From assembly GCA_020284085.1 (NCBI GenBank), contig JACEVL010000674.1, positions 72,501 to 136,500 of the forward strand: a stretch of 64,000 nt of DNA, written 5' to 3'. Under the pieces are notes generated by a model. That model did not search any database and was not told the DNA's origin. It was given only the letters and a program-made list of their open reading frames with translations. The position numbers and the translations under genes are program-made. This document shows, piece by piece, positions 56,174 through 64,000 of the stretch (positions within the stretch are counted from its first letter, which is position 1; each line of letters starts with the position of its first letter). The stretch comes from Aporrectodea caliginosa. Lineage: Eukaryota; Annelida; Clitellata; Crassiclitellata; Lumbricidae.

Positions 56174-56880
56174 AGCAATAGTCGACCAACTCGATCGTCT
56201 ATTTGCCAAGTCGATCGAGTCGATGAGAGGTCGACTATTCGACAAAGTCGATCAAGTCAAGTCGATCGTCGGCCGAGCCAAGTCGATCGTAGTAGCACTC
56301 TGTCTGTTCTTATCTGTCCGTCCATACGCTGGACAATCCTTTCGTCCGTCCGTTCATCCATCCGTCGTTCTGTCTGCTTGTCGTTGTGTCTGTCGTCTGT
56401 CTGTGCAGAAATTTGGCGCATGTTGTCGGTCGGTTCATCATGGGACGAAAGACGTTGGACTGAGACGAGACGAGAACGACCATGGATCTACGAATCGAAA
56501 GAAGACGAAGGAAGATGGCGTCGTTCGACTATGATGAAAGCAGAGCGTCTTACGACCATAGATCTACGCATTCTGTCTTTCTGTCTCTCATTCTCTCTGT
56601 CTGTTCCTGATTCTATCTGTTCAATGTTCATCCTTCTCTTTCTGCATGTATCACAATTTTCCTCTTATCCATACCTCCGACTGTATATTTATCTGATTGC
56701 TTGTCTGTCTGTACCTATTGCTCGTCTTTTTTACCTGTCTGTCTGTTGCGGTTGTGTCTTTGTATTAGTGCGCCTGCGTCTATGCCTTTCTTGACATATG
56801 CCTCTCTGTCTCTCCGTCCTTCTGACTTTCTCTGTCTCTCTATCCGTCCGTCCGTCCGTTTGTCTGTCGTTGTTTTAATC
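56174..56880. repeat. degenerate AAGTCGATCG repeats and CTGTC/CCGTC-rich tract
   Basis: 56180-56290 contains AAGTCGATCG-like motifs continuing the minisatellite. 56300-56880 is rich in CTGTCTGT, CCGTCCGT and TCTCTGTC, an imperfect pyrimidine-rich microsatellite interrupted at 56410-56570 by a purine-rich part (GAGACGAGACGAGAACGAC). Frames here are low-complexity. Confidence 0.8.
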
Positions 56881-58689
56881 ACAGATTAATATAGCGCCTC
56901 TGTATTTACGGATTATAGTAACTGCTAATGCACAGGGCTTCAACCATGGTCCGTATAACACGCATGTGACGCATATCTAACTGTGTTTGTGATTAAAAAG
57001 TCCTAAAGAACTGAAGTCTAATGCACAACTGCAGATAAGTAACATTCCATCATACCCGCAACATTAGGATTCCACCAAAATGGGATGCTGGCAACATAGA
57101 ATGAACTAGCGTCGATTGAATAAGTTAACTGAAGAGCTACTAGCGATGAAACGCAACTGACAAATTTATTATGTCCGCTGAAGGCCTATTAAAGGCGTTT
57201 AAGGAGAGCATTGAATTTTTGAGGAATTAATATCATTAAGCGACTACAGTATACAGTTTCATAAACCATGATCCCTAAACATGCTTCAAAACTGGTTTAT
57301 ATCTACTAGAGTTTTGCTTGTTTTTAAGTAATTTTGATTTTGTTTTACTAAGTATGGAATGATATCAATCAACAAAATACAATGTGTCTCACCTGTCAAA
57401 ATGAAGGCACACATAATTATTTATTTCAACTTCCTAAAAATTGTTGAAAAATCAAAAAAATCATGAAATTATGCATCTATAGCACATAATTATATAAATT
57501 AAGTCAATCAGAAAATTGTCATTGTTTTATATTCTTCATTCTTAGTTCTTTCATTTGATGGGCAAATACATGTACAATAAAATTAATTTACCTAGGCCTA
57601 GGCAGAATTATTCTTTTTAACATTACAAATTGTAATCCAAACATGGAAACTTGTAAAATGGAAACTTGTATAATTAAGATTAACCCAGATTCTTTGCTGA
57701 AGATTGGGTTTTCGACAACGTAGTATAAACTATTATCGATTCTATTGTTATTGGCAACATGGATGGGTGTAATTTTTGAATAGTGACTTCAAAGGCGCCG
57801 ATGTCTAATGCACAAGTCATCAACCGATGGCACACCAAGTTCACCAACACCAAGCATTGAATGAGGTTAATACTTAATATCTGGAAGGTCAGTCCGTTAA
57901 GAGAGGCAACATAATTATAATGAATAGACAAATTGTGTAAGAGCAGTCCTTTAAGTAACCCCAGAGACGGCCATAGGTATGAAGGGTTAGCGACTTAATT
58001 CCTCAGTCTCATCATATGAAGGCGGGCACCCATATTTCCTGACCTTTACACCGACATTGTACTTGTTACAGCCTTGAAATGTCTGATCAACCCGGTTTTA
58101 AAGTAATCTGGTGATAAATAGCTTTTCAGCATTGCCATAGCAATTATAAACGTAAGTATATTCTTTATTGAAAAATATGGAAACCAAAATGGTTGCTGAC
58201 AACGTTGTTATAACTGTTTTCCGTTAACCACAACAAAACCGCTCATCCCCGTTTTAATGTAAACTGGGGTTAAATCCAATTCCAGCACGCCCATAAAAAA
58301 TGTCACCCAATTGGGTTTTTGACAACGCAAATGAAGTAGGCCTATTATCCATTGTCTACCTAAACGTTGCGGATTTCGAGGCTGCTGACATCGACCTCAC
58401 CTTATATTCTATCCATGTGAAACGAAGGAGACTTAGCGATAGTAGTTTCAGTTTAACGACACTGTGTGGTAACTAAGATCATTAGCGTCGCCCTCCTCCT
58501 TCATCCAGGCTTGGGATTGGCACTGACAGAGTGCAATCAGTGGCGGAGTTCGACTTAGCGATAGAACGCGACTGACGTTTTTATAAATTCGGCGAAGATA
58601 TTTTAAAGGTGTCTAAGGAGAACATGGCATTGTCGATGGTTTAACGACATCTAGCGACCATCCTTCTGGCTGTATGTCTATCTGTTTGC
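56881..58689. other. non-coding, locally duplicated
   Basis: No gene. Pieces around 57110-57230 and 57690-57810 recur, diverged, at 58310-58400 and 58550-58640 (GCGATGAAACGCAACTGAC versus GCGATAGAACGCGACTGAC), so the stretch contains old local duplications. Confidence 0.5.
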
Positions 58690-58699
58690 ATATCTGTAT

Positions 58700-58935
58700 G
58701 TTCGATCGCGACGAAGAAGATAATTATTATCCACCTGTCGACAAAAGCAAACCACATCTATCCATCCCATGTCCTTCGTCTCAGCCACCCACTCCCACCT
58801 CCACCCGCACCATACCACTCTAGGGGGCGCAAATGGAAACGAAATCTCGTAAAATTTATGTCCTGGTGGGGGATTTAAATCCACAACCTCTCGGGTGACA
58901 ATGCGGCGTGCTTATCATTAGACTGTTATGCACTC
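58700..58935 (-). mobile_element. tRNA-derived SINE, copy 1
   Basis: On the minus strand the head resembles a tRNA: A-box-like CAGTCTAATGATAAGC (about 58907-58925), then a B-box-like GGATTTAAATCC (58871-58882) at Pol III spacing, followed by a tail with GCGCCCCCTAG. A second copy lies at 61985-62200. Both belong to the larger duplicated segment, so they may not be independent insertions. Confidence 0.6.
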
Positions 58936-59879
58936 TGACACAGAAATAGAAAGCGAAAGTTGACTCACCTCAAGCTGAACGAATGGTTGGAGAAAGATGG
59001 TCAATTTGGGGAGGGAGAGGAGTATGGAATAGAAGAGAAGAGGGAAGAAGAGAAGTACAGGCAGGCGAGTGTGATGATGCTGATGATCATGACAATGATA
59101 ACGGTAGTGATTTAGATGATGAATGCTGAAGGTTTACTAAGATAATGAAGTCACCTAATATATAATTATGGCTGACTCGAATTCTATCATCAGCTCGGTG
59201 TTAGCAAAGAGAGTTTCACTTTACTTATGGACCGAGATAGTCTTAAGGGTCGTCACCTAAATAAATAATTACGGCTGACTCCTGCTCTATTTACAGCTCG
59301 TTGTTAACAGATAGAGACCTTCACTTCATGCTTGGACCGACGTTGTCAAGAAGGAGATTTCACTTTTGACTTAGGCTTGTGTTATCCCAATTGGATGAAA
59401 ATATTTCAAGTACAAGCCAAACAGGGAAACGGGAAACTGAACAGGAAAATGCATAGAAGTAAGAATGAATTACAGTTACAAAGCACCTTTGCTAAGTTTG
59501 CGTTGATACTTGCAAATGTAGCCTACATTGCTTGAAAATCGCAAATTAAGTCAAATGTGCAATTTATTGGACGGATTTCTATCAACAGTTCCTATGATAG
59601 AAATGCACGTACTGTTGCTGCGTCGTCAAGGGAGACATTAAAGGTGCTTATCAGTTATTTAGACTCTGTATAATTTTCGGATGCGAAGGACGCCCGTTCT
59701 CCAACTTTTTCGACTGAGGTACAGTACCAAACCTTTGATAGACATAGAGAATAAACAATGCTCAATTTTTTAATATCATCTTGGGAAATATAAATAATTA
59801 TTCAAATACCAATTACAATCCCAATGCTATAACATAGATGCGCACCTGTCCTATTGTCAGAAATCGGTGACGGCGGGGC

Positions 59880-59955
59880 AAGTGATTGTAATTGTAATTG
59901 TACCGGTAACTGTAATTGTAACTGTAATTGTAGTTGTAACTTTTATTGTAATTGA
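59880..59955. repeat. TGTAAT/TGTAAC hexamer tract
   Basis: About ten hexamers alternating TGTAAT and TGTAAC with ACCGGT interruptions. The equivalent tract in copy 2 is at 63838-63912. Confidence 0.9.
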
Positions 59956-59960
59956 ACATT

Positions 59961-60723
59961 TGTATATCGCTACTCAAAGATTCATATGCGCTCCGACATG
60001 GCCGCCACAGCCACCGCATTTTAGGCCACGCCCATATGCAAACGGTCTATACTATATCATACAATCATAGTTTGTTTTATATTCAATCTCAATGCAATGA
60101 CGTCACTCAGTACATTTTAGTCTTTTACCTCTATTTTTTCCTGTGAACTGAATAACTTTTGAATCCAATCGTCAGTGCATTAAATTTTATTCCAAGTTAC
60201 CATTGCTTACTACATAAAGCTTAACAGAAAATCAATGTTTTATGATTAGCTTTGATTACAATTTATTTTAAAAAATTTTATGAGTGATAGGCCTAATTGC
60301 TATCATCTTCTTCTAGTTGTCAATCTATGACAGAACTATAATCTCGGTTTAGTATTATAGTCTCTAATACTATAACGTAATCATGCATTGATGTTACTTG
60401 CTGCGTTTTGAGAGCAAGTTATTAAATAAACACAAATACAATACAATCTATTTTATGCAAAAATATTGTTATTTATGTATTACTATGATACAATGACTAT
60501 CTGATAATGGCTTCGTGTCAGTACGTTGGCAGACATCAAAACATACATTTGATAAAAAATACAGGAAGAACAGGAATTTTTGCCAGCACAGAGGGAGGAA
60601 GAAAGACGCCTGAGTCTGGGACCAGTGGACTTGAAGCTGGTGAAGGTCAACGAGCGACGTTGTACTTGTAAGAGAAAATAGCTAACCGAAAACAGGAGGA
60701 GGAGAACATGAGCGTAGGGTATC
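59961..60723. other. intergenic, nothing recognised
   Basis: AT-rich, no gene. The 91-codon minus-strand frame (60758-60483) shows no known motif. Confidence 0.45.
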
Positions 60724-60731
60724 GCTAGGTG

Positions 60732-60915
60732 CAGTGGCATAACGAAGGGTTTCATCACCCCGGGGCAAGAGTTGATGACTGCGCCCCCTTTTAATTTTCT
60801 TGTTGACTTTTAATCGTTCTTGTCATAGTACTGTGTACCATTGAAAGCTAAATTTTGCGCCACCTTGTGCTGCGCCCGGGGGCGGTTGCCCCTCTGCCCC
60901 TTCTTTACGCCAATG
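60732..60915. mobile_element. hAT-type MITE, 184 bp
   Basis: Termini CAGTGGCATAACGAAGG and CATTGGCGTAAAGAAGG (right, reverse complement) inside the exact 8-bp repeat GCTAGGTG (60724-60731 and 60916-60923). Non-coding, with GC-rich subterminal CCCCGGGGC and GCCCGGGGGC. Confidence 0.88.
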
Positions 60916-60923
60916 GCTAGGTG

Positions 60924-61974
60924 AGAGTTGTATTTGAAATTCCAGATAGCAATACAGACAGCGATGAAGCAGTACAACTGAAGGTGGAGGCAGCATAGGG
61001 CATTATATGGTTGCAGCCATGTGTAATGTTGGTGAAGAAGATCCTCCACTTCGAGTGACAATTGACGAGAACTGTATCTCTGAAAAACAGTTGCTTCATT
61101 TCGTGTCACGAAACACAAGGTTTTTTGCTTTCACTGATATCCCACAAGTTTTCCTCTTCCAAGATCCAAGCTTTTGAAACAGCAATGAAGCAAACATCAC
61201 AGCACAGTGCAGTATATATATCTTCGTTTATTAGAATGAATCAGGCTGGCAAACCGCAGCTCAGTAGGCCTACAGGTTAAATGCATTAATATAAGAAAAG
61301 AAAAGAGGTTGAAAAGGCCTAGGCTTTAGAATCAGCGATTACAGGGTTAAGTTCTCGAGTTAAGTTTTGATAAAGGGCTCTACTACCGCTCTAGGTATAA
61401 AGTTTTTATCATCCTTTGTTGGCAAAATGAAGTCATGACGGCCCGGCCTTAGGCTGTAATGGCGTCTGATTGTTGTTGGAAATAGTCTGTGCATGGACGT
61501 CACTAGGCTTGGTGTCACCTGGTTCGGTAACTCATGGTGTCACCCCATGGACACCCTGCCTTTCCAGACCATACAGAATCTTTAATAATAATTTTTGTAC
61601 CAATGTTACCCGTAGAATCGTAATTCCTGTATATAACAGAATGTAATGGTAATAATAGTGATATTAACAACTAGCAGAATTAAAATTATAAGTGCATGTT
61701 TTAAAAAAAATTATTTATTATTTTAATCATTTACCATCAAATCAGCAGTTACATAATTAAAAATTAAACTAGCAAATATTAATGGAGTGTGGAAGGCAAT
61801 GAAGGTGCCTGCAGCTTATACGGGCTTCCCTGTAAAATAATGTTCAAAGAATAGAGGACAATATTATATAATAACTACAGTAGTGCCAATTCGCAAATTT
61901 CTTATAATGAGGAAAAATAATTGGAAATGTTGGCTGATTATTTATTAAAACATTGTAATATAGGAATATTATTA
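60924..61974. other. intergenic, nothing recognised
   Basis: No gene. Frames of 60-102 codons overlap antisense and show no motif. Confidence 0.45.
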
Positions 61975-61984
61975 ATTAAAATCG

Positions 61985-62200
61985 AAGATGAGAATCCACC
62001 TGTCAACAAAAGAAAATCACATCTATCCACCCCGCATCCTTCGTCTCAGCTACCCACCTTCACCATCACGCGCACCCCACCACGCTAGGGGGCGCAAATG
62101 CAGCCGAAATCTCGGCAAATTTCTGCCCTGGTGGGGATTTAAACCCACGACTTCTCGGTTGACAATGTGACTTGCTAATCACTATACTATCAAGCACTCT
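61985..62200 (-). mobile_element. tRNA-derived SINE, copy 2
   Basis: Minus strand: A-box-like TAGTATAGTGATTAGCA (about 62173-62189), B-box-like GGGTTTAAATCC (62135-62146) and the same GCGCCCCCTAGCG tail as copy 1. Confidence 0.6.
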
Positions 62201-62840
62201 GCCAAAGAAATAGAAAGCGAAAGTGGATTCACCTCCAGCTGAACGAATGGTTAGAAAAGGATGGGCAATTTTGGGGGAATTTGCATGGGTGGATGTTAAA
62301 GGCAGTTGTAACTCCATGTCTCTGTCGTATCTCTTTTAATCTCTCTGTTCGTTTGCAGGTTTGTCTCTCTGTTGCTCCGTGCTTCTGCTTAACCTACTGT
62401 CTTTCTATAATTATGTCTAACGTGTCATCAGTAAAGAATCGTGTTTGGTCAATGATGTACCATGAGCCGACAAGCGGTAGAATGCTTATGAAAGAGAACG
62501 ACGATAACAGAGCAATAGAAGATAGGGAAATAAGAGGAAGGTAGTAAGAGAGCGGGAGTGAGAAAAGGATAGGCCTACAGACAATGAGGAGCAGATGGTC
62601 GAAGGAATGATGGAGGGAGAGGAGTATGGAATAGATGAGAAGAAGAGAAGTACAGGCAGGCTAGTGTGATGATGATGATGATCATCATCATCATGACAAC
62701 GACAACGGGACTGGTGTAGATGATGATTGTTGCAGGTTTACTAAAAAAAATGAAGTGACATGAAAAATAATATGGCTGACTCCAATTCAATCAACAGCCC
62801 GGTGTCACCTTTGAACCGAGATAGTCTTGAGGGCTGTAAC

Positions 62841-63155
62841 CAGTGGTGTAGTGGGGCGGGAACGCGGGGGAACGCCGTTCCCGCACTTTTTTCAGGGAGG
62901 GAACGCGATCCCTCACTATTTTGCAGCATTTCTGCTTAAATAAATGAACAAAGAAGACTTCAAGTACTAAATATTCTATGTAAATAGCGTCTCAGCGTCT
63001 GTCTGTTGTAATTTTGTAAATAAAAGCTAATGATAAATGAAAATAGTACAGTAGTACTGTAATAACAATAAATTAATAATTGAGAAAAAAATTTGTAAGC
63101 CTAATATGAATTTCCAGGCGTTCCCCCACTTCATTTTTTAGGACTACACCACTGG
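62841..63155. mobile_element. hAT-type MITE, 315 bp, with paralogous empty site
   Basis: Perfect 12-bp termini CAGTGGTGTAGT and the exact 8-bp repeat GCTGTAAC (62833-62840 and 63156-63163). The other copy of the duplicated segment reads straight through at 59248-59260 with a single GTCGTCACC, proving the insertion boundaries. Subterminal motifs GGGAACGC recur at both ends. Confidence 0.95.
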
Positions 63156-63925
63156 CTGTAACCTGAATAAATAATTATAGCTGACTCCTGCTCTACAGCT
63201 CGGTGATAGCAGCCAGAGAGCTTCACTTCATCTGTGTACCGACGTTGTCAAGCAGAAGATTTCACTTTTGACTTAGGCTTGTGTTATCCCACTTGGATGA
63301 GAATATTTAGAGTACAAACCAAAAGGGAAACGGAAAACTGAACACGGGACGTTGACAGGAAAACACACAGAAGTAAGTGAATCATAGTTACAAACAGTTA
63401 AACCTTTGATAAGATTGCGTTGATAGGCCTACTTGTAAATGTACATTGCTTTGAAATCGCAAATTAAGTCAAATGTGCAATTTATTGGACGGAATTCTTT
63501 CAACAGTTTATGTTAGAGAAATGCATGTAGGCCTACTGTAGCTGCGTCGTCAAAGGAGATATGAAAGGTGCTTATCAATTATTTAGACTCGATGTAATTT
63601 TCGAATGCGAGGGACGCGTGTTCTCCAACATTTTTTTCGACTGAGGTACTGTACACTAGGAAAAAACTGCCAAACATCAGGTGACCAGTCATAGAGAATA
63701 AACAATGCCAATTTGTTAGTATCCTCTTGGGACAAATAAATAATTAATTATTCAAATTATAATTGCAATCCCAATGCTATAATTATCATAGATGAGCTTC
63801 TGTCCTGGGATCAGAAATCGCTGACGGCGGGCAAGTGATTTTAATTGTAATTGAAACTGTACCGGTTACTGTACCGGTAACTGTAATTGTAATTGTAACT
63901 GTTATTGTAAGTGAACATTTGTATA

Positions 63926-64000
63926 CATGGGCGTCGAGAGAGAAGGCGGGCCCCGGGGCAGACACTTCTCAGAGTCTATCAGGGCCCCTTGTTTTTTCGA
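63926..64000. mobile_element. left end of a hAT-like element running off the window
   Basis: CATGGGCGTCGAGAG begins exactly where homology to copy 1 ends (59955). It has the form of a hAT terminus (CAGGGGCGTCGAGAG-like) followed by GC-rich GGGCCCCGGGGC. The preceding TTTGTATA would be the 8-bp target. Confidence 0.55.

Larger units (their letters stand above)
58690..59960. repeat. duplicated segment, copy 1 (empty sites)
   Basis: Homologous over most of its length to 61975-63925: SINE, GGGAGAGGAGTATGGAATAG tract, GATGATGATGATCATGA microsatellite, ACCGAGATAGTCTT stretch, GGCTTGTGTTATCCCA stretch and a TGTAAT/TGTAAC hexamer tract near the end. It lacks the insertions found in copy 2. Frames are short and non-conserved between copies. 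Confidence 0.85.
61975..63925. repeat. duplicated segment, copy 2 (with insertions)
   Basis: Homologous to 58690-59960. Relative to that copy it carries an extra block at about 62276-62608, a hAT MITE at 62841-63155, and the start of another insertion at 63926. Homology resumes cleanly after each internal insertion. Confidence 0.85.

Noticed and set aside
55747..56534. 256- and 144-codon repeat proteins
   Set aside because: A 15-bp repeat without stops opens every frame; no signal peptide, conserved domain or splice context supports a gene.
58871..62146. Functional tRNA genes at the A/B-box-like sites
   Set aside because: The stem pairing of a full cloverleaf is not evident, B boxes are altered, and a long non-tRNA tail follows; SINE heads fit better.

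Overview
The window is animal nuclear DNA, most likely from a marine invertebrate. It has a spliced RING/B-box (TRIM-like) gene, many microsatellites, CR1/L2- and RTE-like LINE remains, a Ty3/Gypsy element, piggyBac relics and many short DNA transposons. The palindrome TAGGCCTA occurs about 26 times against roughly one expected by chance. There are no operons, ribosome binding sites or prokaryotic genes. An echinoderm, hemichordate or lophotrochozoan is plausible, but the sequence alone does not settle the phylum.

Layout. 0-5 kb: a LINE RT fragment and an LTR-like block in otherwise featureless DNA. 5-10.7 kb: three hAT-type elements with exact 8-bp target duplications. 11-19 kb: a CR1-like scrap, piggyBac relics, a fold-back element split by a LINE end, and a relic of an unnamed DDE-type transposase family. 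20-26.7 kb: a stack of LINE remains ending in a CR1/L2-like element with an intact endonuclease domain and a 2A-like N-terminus. 29-34 kb: a GC-rich Ty3/Gypsy complex on the minus strand, comprising RNase H remnant, integrase, LTR-like repeat block, an intact 392-aa zinc-finger ORF and an LTR. 38-41.2 kb: the TRIM-like gene, the only convincing host gene, with one GC-AG intron and a coiled-coil second exon; its 3' end was not found. 42-45.4 kb: a complete 2.07-kb transposon inserted into an older transposase of the same family. 47.9-50.9 kb: a ~197-bp satellite. 53.6-55.2 kb: a hAT element with transposase remains. 55.8-56.9 kb: a 15-bp minisatellite and pyrimidine-rich repeats. 57-64 kb: a duplicated, SINE-bearing segment whose second copy carries extra insertions.

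Most open frames here are transposon fragments or read-throughs of tandem repeats. The best candidates for something undescribed are the zinc-finger ORF with its own promoter-like upstream region inside an LTR complex, the transposase family caught inserting into its own relative, and the GC-AG-spliced TRIM-like gene with a heptad-exact 21-residue repeat.
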